The position numbers and the translations under genes were made by a program. Below the pieces are notes generated by a model. The model ran no database searches and was not told the origin of the DNA. It saw only the letters and a program-made list of their open reading frames with translations. Positions 37,224 through 44,073 of a stretch of 44,073 nt of DNA are shown here, one piece after another. Source of the DNA: Anaerolineae bacterium CG2_30_57_67. GTDB lineage: Bacteria > Chloroflexota > Anaerolineae > Anaerolineales > Villigracilaceae. Position 1 is the first letter of the stretch; each line of letters starts with the position of its first letter. The stretch spans positions 1 through 44,073 of the forward strand of contig MNXJ01000080.1 of the NCBI GenBank assembly GCA_001872455.1, read 5' to 3'.

Positions 37224-37477
37224 CGCCGCATCTCCGAGAGAATTTCGACCGCGCTTTTTTCACTTGTCCAATTTTGGGCAATCTCCTCACCCAAATGTTC
37301 CAGCCGCGCCCAAACTTCGTCCACATCCGTCTTTTTGATTTCCGCGTCAATGGGAATGATGAGCGCAGCGGGTTTGCCATGCTGGGTGATGATGTAACGG
37401 GCGCGGGTTTCTTTCACAGCGCGCACCACTTCCGATACGCGGGCTTTCAACTCTCGAATGCCAATCTCTTCTGTCAT
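37220..37477 (-). CDS. Antitoxin of the Phd/YefM type
   Basis: The 85-residue product begins MTEEIGIRELKARVSEVVRA and continues RYIITQHGKPAALIIPID, the N-terminal DNA-binding fold of Phd/YefM antitoxins; the C-terminal part would wrap the toxin. The start at 37477 is supported by GGAG about 9 nt upstream; in-frame codons further upstream precede or overlap the promoter region. The pair with the PIN toxin is a mixed combination seen often in bacteria. It probably represses its own promoter through the repeat at 37491-37516. Confidence 0.88.
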   Translation of the reverse strand: MTEEIGIRELKARVSEVVRAVKETRARYIITQHGKPAALIIPIDAEIKKTDVDEVWARLEHLGEEIAQNWTSEKSAVEILSEMRR

Positions 37478-37490
37478 TTTGAACACTCCA

Positions 37491-37546
37491 ATTGTGGTTC
37501 CAGATGTGGTCACAATCATTTTACGTTCGCCCTGAACCTTTGTCAA
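37491..37546 (-). promoter_or_regulatory. Toxin-antitoxin promoter and probable operator
   Basis: TTGACA (37541-37546), a 17-nt spacer and TAAAAT (37518-37523) form a near-consensus promoter on the minus strand. Just downstream, ATTGTG (37491-37496) and CACAAT (37511-37516) form an inverted repeat with a 14-nt gap that covers the start region; it is the likely binding site for the antitoxin. Confidence 0.7.
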
Positions 37547-37559
37547 GCAAAATATCATC

Positions 37560-37589
37560 ACATCAGACTTCGGAAGTCTGATGTATACT
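37560..37589 (+). promoter_or_regulatory. cysH promoter with inverted repeat
   Basis: ACATCAGACTT (37560-37570) and AAGTCTGATGT (37574-37584) form a perfect 11-bp inverted repeat with a CGG centre. It fills the space just before the -10 box TATACT (37584-37589), which ends 8 nt before the cysH ATG. It could be an operator for a sulfur regulator, or a REP-like element of the GACTTC/GAAGTC family seen elsewhere in the window. Confidence 0.5.
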
Positions 37590-37597
37590 CCCCGCCG

Positions 37598-38374
37598 ATG
37601 AGCGTCAAACTTTCCCCCACCGAACAGCAGCGCCTCAACACCGCGTTTGAAACCTGCTCCCCGCAGGAAATTCTCGCCTGGGCAGCGCAAACGTTTGCTC
37701 CGCGCCTGGCGCTCACTTCCTCGTTCCAAAGCCAAAGCCTGCCCCTGTTGCACATGATTTCCCAAATCGCCCCGCAAACACCAATTTTTTTTCTAGATAC
37801 CGGCCTGCACTTTTGGGAAACGCTGCTCTTCCGCGAAGAACTCCAGCGCACCCTGGGCCTCAACGTCCAGGATTTGCGCGCTGACGCCTCCTGGCAGCCC
37901 TTTCTGAGCCGATTTGGACGTACCCTGCCGCAGGAAGACCCCGACCTGTGCTGTTTCATCCGCAAAGTGCAGCCGGTCCAGCGCGCCCTGCAGGGCATGG
38001 ACGCCTGGGTCAGTGGCATCCGCCGCGACCAGACGGAAAACCGTAAAAACGCCCAATTTTTGGAAAGCGAACCCGGTGGCCTGCTGAAAATCAATCCCCT
38101 GCTGCGCTGGACGCGCCCCGAGGTGCAGGCCTACATGGACGAACACCACCTGCCGGTTCACCCGCTGCTCCAAAAAGGCTACCGCAGCATCGGCTGCCGC
38201 CCCTGCACGCGCGCCATCCGCCCCGGCGAAGACGAGCGCGCCGGACGCTGGGACGGCAAGAGCAAAACCGAATGCGGCCTGCACACCGAAACCTTCAAAC
38301 AAAGCGGCCCAAATGCGGCAACAATGTTAAAATCATTCATCCTTACCCCCAAAGAGGACTCTTCCCATGAATGA
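37598..38374 (+). CDS. cysH: Phosphoadenylyl/adenylyl-sulfate reductase (APS-type, 4Fe-4S)
   Basis: CysH reduces activated sulfate to sulfite. In the 258-residue product, SSFQSQSLPLLHM is the family PP-loop-like nucleotide site, and the catalytic Cys lies in KTECGLH (Cys226). Two more Cys pairs, CysCys at 118-119 and CxxC at 200-203, supply the 4Fe-4S cluster that marks APS reductases and PAPS reductases of the Bacillus type. The start at 37598 fits a TATACT box 8 nt upstream; the open frame to 37214 is not coding. It overlaps gatC2 by 8 nt. Other sulfate-assimilation genes are absent nearby. Confidence 0.92.
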   Translation: MSVKLSPTEQQRLNTAFETCSPQEILAWAAQTFAPRLALTSSFQSQSLPLLHMISQIAPQTPIFFLDTGLHFWETLLFREELQRTLGLNVQDLRADASWQPFLSRFGRTLPQEDPDLCCFIRKVQPVQRALQGMDAWVSGIRRDQTENRKNAQFLESEPGGLLKINPLLRWTRPEVQAYMDEHHLPVHPLLQKGYRSIGCRPCTRAIRPGEDERAGRWDGKSKTECGLHTETFKQSGPNAATMLKSFILTPKEDSSHE

Positions 38375-38687
38375 CGAAATCACCCCCGACGTGTTTGCCC
38401 ACCTGGTAGACCTGGCCGCCCTGCAACTTTCGGCGCAGGAAAGCGAAACCCTGCGGCGGCAGCTCAACAACCAGCTCAAATCCATCCGCGAAATGCTGGC
38501 CGTCCCGCTGGACGAAAACACCCCGGTCGCCTCGCGCGGCGTGGAATACACCCCGCAAAACTCGCCTGCCCTGCGCCGCGATGTGGCCCATCCGCACCCA
38601 GCGCCCGCCCGCCTGCTGCAAGGCGCACCCGAAGTCGCCGAAGGCTACCTCGTCGTCCCCGAAACCCCGCACCAGGATTTGAAATAA
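38367..38687 (+). CDS. Second GatC-like subunit
   Basis: The 106-residue product (MNDEITPDVFAHLVDLAALQ) has the GatC pattern: N-terminal helices, then a Pro-containing segment with RRDVAHPHPAP that would wrap the partner. It lacks the usual RPDE-type ammonia-channel segment of the first copy and ends in an unusual VVPETPHQDLK tail. GAGGA lies about 8 nt upstream. It overlaps cysH by 8 nt and gatA2 by 1 nt (TAATG), so the three are translationally coupled. It is presumed to be the partner of the diverged GatA that follows. Confidence 0.85.
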   Translation: MNDEITPDVFAHLVDLAALQLSAQESETLRRQLNNQLKSIREMLAVPLDENTPVASRGVEYTPQNSPALRRDVAHPHPAPARLLQGAPEVAEGYLVVPETPHQDLK

Positions 38688-40243
38688 TGGAACTCTTTGA
38701 ACTTTCTGCCCTCGAAATTGCCCGGCGCGTCCGCTCGAAACAGGTTTCCGCGCGCGCCGTACTCGATTCGCACCTGGAGCGCATCGCCCGCGTGGACGGC
38801 CAGGCCGGGACGCTCGGCGGCGACCCGCAGGCCGAACCCCAAAAAATCCACGCCTTCATCACGCTGACGGCAGACCGCGCCCGCGCCCAGGCCGAAGCCG
38901 TGGACGCAAAAATTGCCGCCGGGCAGGAACCCGGCCCCCTGGCGGGCGTCCCGCTCACCGTCAAGGATATTTTCACCGTCGAAGGCACGCCCTCCACCGC
39001 CGCCTCCAAAATCCTGGCCAATTTCATCGCCCCCTACACCGCCACCGCCGTTGAACGCCTCGAAGCCGCCGGGGCCATCACCCTCGGCAAAGTCAACCTG
39101 GACGAATTTACCTACGGCTCCTCCAACGAATCCTCCGCCTTTCAGCCCGCGCCGCGCAACCCCTGGGACACCTCGCGCGTGCCGGGCGGCTCGTCCGGCG
39201 GCTCGGCGGCGGCAGTCGCCGCGTACGAAAGCCCGCTTTCGCTGGGAACCGATACCGCCGGGTCAATTCGCCTGCCCGCCGCCTACTGCGGCGTCGTCGG
39301 GCTGAAGCCAACTTATGGGCGGGTTTCGCGCTACGGGCTGATCGCCTTCGGCTCCTCGCTGGATTGCCCCGGCCCGCTGGCGCGCAGCGTTTCCGATGCG
39401 GCGCTGGCCCTGCAAGTGATGGCCGGCCCCGACCCGCGCGACGCCACCGCCGCCACCGTCGCCACGCCCGATTATCTGGCCGAAATGGAAAAAGATGTGC
39501 GCGGCCTGAAAATTGGCCTGTCGCCCGACTACTTCCGCATCACCTATTTTGACGCGCAAAGCGGCGAACTGGTGGAACGCGCCCTGCCGCCCGAAATTCA
39601 GAACGCCGTCACCGATGCCGCCCAGCGTTTGGCCCTGCGCGGCGCAGAAATTGTGGAAGATATCGCCATGCCGCACACGCAGTACGGCATTCCGGCCTAC
39701 TTCGTCATCTCGCGCGTCGAGGCGGCCTCCAATTTGCACCGCTACGACGGGGTGAAATATGGCTACCGCGCCCAATCGGCGGGCGATTTGCGCGAGATGT
39801 ACCGCAAAACACGCGGCGAGGCTTTTGGCTTGCAGCCGAAATTACGCATTTTGATGGGCATGTACGTTTCGGCGGCGCAGTACAGCGAGCAATATTACAA
39901 CCGCGCGCTCAAAGTGCGCTCACTCATCCGCCGCGACTTTGACGAGGCTTTTGGCCGGGTGGACGCCCTGCTGACGCCCTCCACGCCCGACGCGGCTTTC
40001 GCCATCGGCGGCGTGTACGGCGACTCGGTGCTGATGCAGTACGCCGACCAATTGCTGGTCACCGGCAATCACGCCGGGGTGCCGGGCATGTCTGTTCCCG
40101 CCGGTTTCAACGCGGCGGGGCTTCCGGTTGGGATTCACTTCTTCGCGCCCGATTACCGCGAGGAGATTCTCTTCCGCGCCGGATACGCCTACGAACAGGC
40201 GACCGCCGCCGAAGCGTGGCGCGCTAAAAAACCTGCGCTGTAA
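38687..40243 (+). CDS. Second GatA-like amidase
   Basis: This 518-residue amidase-signature protein retains the full triad: Lys93 (PLTVKD), Ser169 (PGGSSGGSAAA) and Ser193 (TDTAGSIRLPA). It differs from canonical GatA at the signature: AGSIRLPA instead of GGSxRQPA, plus an insertion near residues 37-52 (DGQAGTLGGDPQ). The first copy at 11659 is standard, so this one may amidate tRNA less well or hydrolyse another amide. The position behind cysH is unusual. It has no GatB partner in the window. A tRNA-dependent role cannot be ruled out. Confidence 0.85.
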   Translation: MELFELSALEIARRVRSKQVSARAVLDSHLERIARVDGQAGTLGGDPQAEPQKIHAFITLTADRARAQAEAVDAKIAAGQEPGPLAGVPLTVKDIFTVEGTPSTAASKILANFIAPYTATAVERLEAAGAITLGKVNLDEFTYGSSNESSAFQPAPRNPWDTSRVPGGSSGGSAAAVAAYESPLSLGTDTAGSIRLPAAYCGVVGLKPTYGRVSRYGLIAFGSSLDCPGPLARSVSDAALALQVMAGPDPRDATAATVATPDYLAEMEKDVRGLKIGLSPDYFRITYFDAQSGELVERALPPEIQNAVTDAAQRLALRGAEIVEDIAMPHTQYGIPAYFVISRVEAASNLHRYDGVKYGYRAQSAGDLREMYRKTRGEAFGLQPKLRILMGMYVSAAQYSEQYYNRALKVRSLIRRDFDEAFGRVDALLTPSTPDAAFAIGGVYGDSVLMQYADQLLVTGNHAGVPGMSVPAGFNAAGLPVGIHFFAPDYREEILFRAGYAYEQATAAEAWRAKKPAL

Positions 40244-40266
40244 CCGCGCCGAAACTAAAAATCTGG

Positions 40267-40334
40267 TAAAATACCAGCCCAGAGCGTTGTACCCTTCGCT
40301 CTACATTCCCTACTGCGCCTGGCGCAGTAAATTT
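40267..40334 (+). promoter_or_regulatory. rplI promoter and structured leader
   Basis: TGGTAAAAT (extended -10, TAAAAT at 40267-40272) lies about 90 nt before rplI. The leader has a first hairpin (AGAGCG 40281-40286 with CGCTCT 40297-40302) and a second, perfect TACTGCGCC-T-GGCGCAGTA (40311-40329) followed by AATTTTT. The second is terminator-like and stands before the rplI ribosome-binding region, so it may be the terminator of the upstream genes or an attenuator for rplI. Confidence 0.55.
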
Positions 40335-40359
40335 TTGCCACGAAAGGGCTAGAAAAAAA

Positions 40360-40878
40360 ATGAAAGTACTGCTTATCAAAGATGTTTACAAGCTTGGTCA
40401 CGCCGGAGAAATCAAAAAAGTAGCCGATGGCTTTGGCCGCAACTACTTGCTTCCGCAAAGCATGGCCGTGCTCGCCACCCCCGGGGCGCTGAAACAATCT
40501 GAAAAAATCAAAACTGAAGCCACCAAGCGCCGCGCCATCCTCAACAATGAGATGGAGTCTGTTTCCGCAGTCGTCGCTGGCGTTGCGCTGGCCTTCCCCG
40601 TGAAAGCGGGCGAAACCGGCAAGTTATACGGCTCCATCACCACGCAGCAAATCGCCGAAGCCCTCAAGGCCAAAACCGGTGTCGAAATCAAACGTCAGCA
40701 AATCGAACTTCAACCCATCCGTTCCTTGGGCGAATTTGTCGCCCACGTCCGTTTGACGGTTGATCTCATCCCCGAAATCAAAGTCATCGCCTACCGTGAA
40801 GGCGACGCCAGCCCGATTGCCGAAGCCCAGACCCCTGCGCAAGAACCCACCCCTGCACAAGAACCTGCCGCTGAATAA
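40360..40878 (+). CDS. rplI: 50S ribosomal protein L9
   Basis: L9 binds 23S rRNA at the base of the L1 stalk and reaches out with a long helix. The 172-residue product starts MKVLLIKDVYKLGHAGEIKK with the GFGRNYLLP motif, has the connecting helix and the globular C-terminal domain, and then an extra 20-residue tail of Pro-Ala-Gln-Glu repeats (TPAQEPTPAQEPAAE). It is alone, without the usual rpsF-ssb-rpsR neighbours. The leader carries a terminator-like hairpin. Confidence 0.95.
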   Translation: MKVLLIKDVYKLGHAGEIKKVADGFGRNYLLPQSMAVLATPGALKQSEKIKTEATKRRAILNNEMESVSAVVAGVALAFPVKAGETGKLYGSITTQQIAEALKAKTGVEIKRQQIELQPIRSLGEFVAHVRLTVDLIPEIKVIAYREGDASPIAEAQTPAQEPTPAQEPAAE

Positions 40879-40896
40879 AAACTTCTGCTGAAAGAT

Positions 40897-40949
40897 AAAT
40901 GCAGAATGATGAATGACGAAGCGTATTCTTCATTCACCATTCTGCATTT
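40897..40949. terminator. Long hairpin between rplI and the RodZ-like gene
   Basis: AAATGCAGAATG-A-TGAATGA pairs with TCATTCA-C-CATTCTGCATTT: 19 bp with one mismatch, and GAA/TTC pairs inside the loop. It is followed by TTTTCATTTTT and, 11 nt after the stem, by the ATG of the next gene. It probably ends the rplI transcript, but the very short distance to the next start is unusual. Confidence 0.7.
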
Positions 40950-40960
40950 TCATTTTTCCC

Positions 40961-42355
40961 ATGCCCACTCCCGGCCAAACTCTGCGCGCCGCGCGCGAAG
41001 CCAAAAAACTCAGCCTGAAACAGGCCATGCAGGCCACCCGCATCCGCGTCCACTACCTCGAAGCGATGGAGGCCGATGACCTTTCTGGCCTGCCTTCTGT
41101 TGCCCAGGCGCGCGGGTTTTTACGCGCCTACGCCGAATTTTTGGGGCTGAACGCGGGCGAGTTTCTCGCCGCCCCAGGCGCAAGCCCCGCCCCCGAAGCC
41201 GACTCCAGCGCTTCATCCGCGTTAACGACGCCTCGGCCTGCCTCCGCTGCCGAAACAGAATCCAGCCCTCAGCCGGGCGCTTCTCCACTTCAGCCTGCGC
41301 CGGCTGCCAGAGCCGATTCAAACGTATTCACCACGCCGACCACGCTATCGCCAGATTCGATTGCAGAAGCAGAATCCAAACCCCAGCCGTCGCCCGCTCC
41401 CATCTCCAACGCTCCATCTGATTTGCTGCTGCGCGATATTGGCATTTCGTTGCGTCTACGGCGTGAAGCATTGAGCCTAACGCTGGATGAGATTGAACGC
41501 CATACCCGCATCCGCAAAGCCAACCTGCAACACCTCGAAACCGGGGAATTGGACGAATTACCCTCGCCGGTACAGGCGCGCGGCACATTGAACACTTACG
41601 CTTCCTTTTTGGATATGAATGCCGAAGCCCTGCTCTTACAATTTGCCGAAGCCCTGCAAGCGCGCCGCGCCGAACGCCAACCCAGCATTGCGCCGCGCAA
41701 AAATCGGCCCACTTTTTCGCCGTTTCTGCGTCGTTTTATGAGCCCCGACCTGATTTTTGGCACAACAATGGTTGTCATCATTTTTGCGCTCGTGCTGTGG
41801 GGCGCGGTGCGAATTTCTGAAGCAGGCAATAGCGCTCAGGCCACCACTGGCCCATCCATTTCTGATGTGTTATTGGCAACGCCCAGCGCGCAGGCCGCGC
41901 CGACCAGTCAAAATGCCGCCGGTTTAGAAGAACTGGCGACGCCAATTGTCTCTGGCGCAGAATTTCCAACCGAGGCGCTGACCACGCCCACGCCGTTACC
42001 CGGCACCGTCGTCCAAATTACGTTGTTGATTAGCGAGCGCACGCTGCTACGGGTGCTGGTGGATGGCGAATTAAAACTCAACGAGCGGGTGGTTCCCGGC
42101 GCGGCGCTGACCTTTGAGGGCAACCAGAGCGTGGAAGTGTTGACCGGCAACGGCGCGGCGGTGCAGGTGCTTTTTAATCAACTTGACCAGGGACGCATGG
42201 GCAGTTTGGGCGAAGTCGTCAACCTGATTTACACCCTGAAGGGCGTGGCAACCCCCACCCCCACCCCCAGCCCAACCCCAAGCAATACACCGCGCTTCCA
42301 GCGCACCCCCACCCTTACCCTTACCCCAAGCCTGGCGCCCGTTGTGGAGCCGTAA
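40961..42355 (+). CDS. RodZ-like membrane protein with two HTH domains
   Basis: RodZ-type proteins link MreB and cell-wall growth to the membrane. The 464-residue product has an unusual plan: HTH_25-type domain 1 (residues 1-68), a Pro/Ser/Ala linker (69-155), a second HTH_25-type domain (156-228, LTLDEIERHTRIRKANLQHL), one membrane segment (264-284, LIFGTTMVVIIFALVLWGAV), a linker, a DUF4115-like domain (350-425) and a Thr-Pro tail (430-464). Typical RodZ proteins have one HTH. The start at 40961 lies just behind a strong hairpin and has no ribosome-binding sequence. It is followed after 3 nt by rimO. The role in cell shape is inferred from the family. Confidence 0.82.
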   Translation: MPTPGQTLRAAREAKKLSLKQAMQATRIRVHYLEAMEADDLSGLPSVAQARGFLRAYAEFLGLNAGEFLAAPGASPAPEADSSASSALTTPRPASAAETESSPQPGASPLQPAPAARADSNVFTTPTTLSPDSIAEAESKPQPSPAPISNAPSDLLLRDIGISLRLRREALSLTLDEIERHTRIRKANLQHLETGELDELPSPVQARGTLNTYASFLDMNAEALLLQFAEALQARRAERQPSIAPRKNRPTFSPFLRRFMSPDLIFGTTMVVIIFALVLWGAVRISEAGNSAQATTGPSISDVLLATPSAQAAPTSQNAAGLEELATPIVSGAEFPTEALTTPTPLPGTVVQITLLISERTLLRVLVDGELKLNERVVPGAALTFEGNQSVEVLTGNGAAVQVLFNQLDQGRMGSLGEVVNLIYTLKGVATPTPTPSPTPSNTPRFQRTPTLTLTPSLAPVVEP

Positions 42356-42358
42356 CGT

Positions 42359-43711
42359 ATGCCAACCTCAAAAACCTTTCACCTTGTTTCACTCGGATGC
42401 GCCAAAAATACCGTCGACTCGGATTCGATGGCGCAATTATTATTGGAAGACGGCTTTCGCGCCGTCGAAAAACCGGCGCAGGCCAGTGTGTTGATTGTCA
42501 ATACCTGCGGCTTCATCGGCCCGGCCAAAGAAGAATCGCTGGCGGTGCTGGGCGAACTGGCCGAAAGCAAACGCCCCAATCAGCTGCTGATTGCCGCCGG
42601 ATGTCTCACCCAGCGCTACGGCGAACAGGTCGCCCGCCAGGTGCCAGGCATTGACGGCATTCTCGGCACGCGGCGCTGGATGGATATTGTGCAATTGACG
42701 CGCCAACTACGCGCCACGCCGCACCCCGCGCCCATTTATCACTTGCCCGAAAGTCCCACCGTCGGCGCAGATGAGCACGGCGCGCGGCGCGTTAGCGTGG
42801 CCGGGGCCAGCGCCTACCTCAAGGTGGCGGATGGCTGCCGCCGTCCCTGCGCTTTTTGCGCCATTCCGCTCATCAAAGGCACCGCCGTCAGCCGCCCGCT
42901 GGAAAGTATCGTGGCCGAAGCCCGCGATTTGCGCGCGGCGGGCGTAAAAGAATTAATTTTGATTGCCCAGGACACCACCGATTACGGCCACGACTTGGGG
43001 CTGAAAGATGGTCTGGCGACCCTGCTGGAAGCCATCACCGACAATGTGCCGGAGATGGACTGGATTCGCGTCATGTATTCCTACCCCGGCTACGTCACCG
43101 ACCGCATGATTGACGTGATGGCCGCCCGCCCGCAAATTTTGCCCTACCTCGACATTCCGCTGCAGCACGCGCACCCGGCCACGCTGCGCCGCATGAAGCG
43201 CCCGGCCAACATTGAATGGGTACACGCCACCCTGGCAAAAATGCGCGCCAAAATTTCCAACCTGGCAATTCGCACCACCTTCATCGTCGGCTACCCCGGC
43301 GAAACGAACGAAGAATATCAGACGCTATTGGATTTTGTGCAAGAGATTCGCTTCGACCGCGTCGGCGCCTTCAAGTTTTCCTTCGAGCCGGGAACGACCT
43401 CCGAGCCGCTCGGCGACCCGGTAGCCGCCGAGGTGAAGGAAGCGCGTTGGGCGCGGCTGATGGAAATTCAGCAGGCGATTTCCCTGCAAATCAACCAATC
43501 GTATGTTGGCAAAATCCTGCCGGTGCTGGTGGAAGGCTACGATAACGGCCTTTCGATTGGGCGCTCGTACCGCGACGCGCCCGAAATTGACGGTCTGGTG
43601 CTGGTCGAAGGTCAACTGCCGATTGGAGAAATTGTCCCCGTGCACATCACCGGCGGCATGACCTACGATTTGACGGGTGTACCCGCGCAGGTGGGGTTGA
43701 CAGTCTCGTAA
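42359..43711 (+). CDS. rimO: Ribosomal protein S12 methylthiotransferase RimO
   Basis: RimO is a radical SAM enzyme with two 4Fe-4S clusters that methylthiolates the Asp in the KDLPG loop of S12 (present in rpsL here). The 450-residue product has the N-terminal UPF0004 cysteines Cys14, Cys50 and Cys82 (SLGCAKN, NTCGF, AAGCLTQR), the radical SAM motif GCRRPCAFC (Cys160, Cys164, Cys167) and a C-terminal TRAM domain. SLGCAKNTVDSD is characteristic of RimO rather than MiaB. It starts 3 nt after the RodZ-like gene and is probably co-transcribed. The 43712-43810 spacer has no clear feature. Confidence 0.95.
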   Translation: MPTSKTFHLVSLGCAKNTVDSDSMAQLLLEDGFRAVEKPAQASVLIVNTCGFIGPAKEESLAVLGELAESKRPNQLLIAAGCLTQRYGEQVARQVPGIDGILGTRRWMDIVQLTRQLRATPHPAPIYHLPESPTVGADEHGARRVSVAGASAYLKVADGCRRPCAFCAIPLIKGTAVSRPLESIVAEARDLRAAGVKELILIAQDTTDYGHDLGLKDGLATLLEAITDNVPEMDWIRVMYSYPGYVTDRMIDVMAARPQILPYLDIPLQHAHPATLRRMKRPANIEWVHATLAKMRAKISNLAIRTTFIVGYPGETNEEYQTLLDFVQEIRFDRVGAFKFSFEPGTTSEPLGDPVAAEVKEARWARLMEIQQAISLQINQSYVGKILPVLVEGYDNGLSIGRSYRDAPEIDGLVLVEGQLPIGEIVPVHITGGMTYDLTGVPAQVGLTVS

Positions 43712-43810
43712 GAAACTGCCGTCCACCAATTGACAGGCATCCAGATAAGTTCTGGGCTCATGTGTAAAGAATGTGCAGGCTACAAGACTTGTGGTCATTA
43801 GACCTGTTCC

Positions 43811-43936
43811 CTAACTCGGACAAGCCGAAAGAGATTTGACTACGAAGCAACACAAAGGAAAACCAAAAAACTGCGTGACTCTTTGTGACCCTTTGTGGTT
43901 AATTTCCTTGCTTTTTGTGCAAGAATTTCACCGATA
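43811..43936. repeat. Interspersed repeat, second long copy
   Basis: This 126-bp stretch aligns along its full length with 24111-24245 (which has a 9-bp insertion) and in its 3' half with 8652-8715. The similarity stops at 43936, which probably marks the left border of the insertion sequence that follows. Confidence 0.75.
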
Positions 43937-44073
43937 ACTGATGTTACGCAGCAGGTGCGGAATCCGAGTAAAATTTGTACATGAACAAACAACACTTGGA
44001 ACTATACACAGATTATTTGCTCAGCACATTTGGCTATGCAACAGCAACAGGTCTTTCACGGATGGTTGAAGGG
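43937..44073 (+). mobile_element. Insertion sequence, left end (runs off the window)
   Basis: Sequence shared with the interspersed repeat ends at 43936; the next bases, ACTGATGTTACGCAGCAGG, are the likely IS terminus. It carries the transposase start at 43981. The right end and target duplication are outside the window, so the border is approximate. Confidence 0.55.
43981..44073 (+). CDS. Transposase, N-terminal 31 residues (runs off the window)
   Basis: The reading frame begins MNKQHLELYTDYLLSTFGYA and continues TATGLSRMVEG, which matches the start of IS4/IS701-type DDE transposases (LYTDYLxxSFGxxTATGLS). TAAAAT (43969-43974) ends 6 nt before the ATG, again without a ribosome-binding sequence. 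Only the first 93 nt are visible, so integrity cannot be judged. Confidence 0.7.
   Translation, partial: MNKQHLELYTDYLLSTFGYATATGLSRMVEG

Noticed and set aside
43769-43801. Tiny Cys-rich ORF MCKECAGYKTCGH after rimO.
   Set aside because: Too short, without start signal; no sign that it is translated.

Overview
The window is a dense, GC-rich bacterial chromosome segment of about 44 kb that looks like Chloroflexota, probably an uncultured Anaerolineae. The support is the style of the str operon and RpoB, the large membrane-anchored HEFQH metalloprotease with an immune-inhibitor-A-like tail, the ScpA/RodZ-like/RimO neighbourhood, many structured intergenic repeats, and a promoter style that places the -10 box directly in front of the start codon. 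The assignment is an inference; no 16S gene is present.

Layout. 1-8.3 kb (minus strand): rpoB, then rpsL-rpsG-fusA-tuf from its own promoter. rpoC is missing from its usual place between rpoB and rpsL. 8.3-8.95 kb: a gene-poor scar holding a nested hairpin, a 91-bp MITE-like element with a 10-bp target duplication, an interspersed repeat and the tail of a Nudix gene. 9-15 kb: MEMO-like amrB, a family-4 glycosyltransferase, gatC-gatA, galE and an M50-type membrane protease. 15-20.3 kb: a TetR regulator with an operator-like palindrome at its own start, followed by two FtsX-like permeases, an ABC ATPase and an HlyD-type lipoprotein adaptor, which together form a MacAB/Lol-like export system. 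20.3-24 kb: an unknown membrane protein, plsY and the metalloprotease. 24.3-29.1 kb: divergent clpC and recQ. 29.3-33.2 kb (minus): tRNA-Ala, fabF, thrC, moaE, moaD, moaC. 33.2-33.9 kb: a GxxExxY (PD-(D/E)XK-like) gene bracketed by repeats. 34-36.8 kb: scpA convergent with metG. 36.8-40.2 kb: a VapBC-like toxin-antitoxin pair, cysH, and a second, diverged gatC-gatA pair. 40.3-43.7 kb: rplI, a RodZ-like protein with two HTH domains, and rimO. 43.8-44.07 kb: another copy of the interspersed repeat and the first codons of a transposase.

The most interesting signal is in front of metG. A promoter whose -10 box sits 6 nt before an ATG opens a 19-codon leader ORF (MAFSSLSLMAMPRFFPRTE) with Met codons at 1, 9 and 11. 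Its last codons form a CGGACAG arm that can pair with the 5' arm of an intrinsic terminator lying just before the metG ribosome-binding site. This is the geometry of a ribosome-mediated methionine attenuator, read by a leaderless leader peptide. Six other start codons in the window also lie 6-8 nt behind a TATAAT/TAAAAT-like box with no Shine-Dalgarno sequence, so leaderless transcription may be a general habit of this genome. Other regulatory signals include canonical TTGACN-17-TAAAAT promoters for rpsL, rpoB, vapB and tRNA-Ala, hairpin leaders before rpsL, rpoB and rplI, and several bidirectional terminators.
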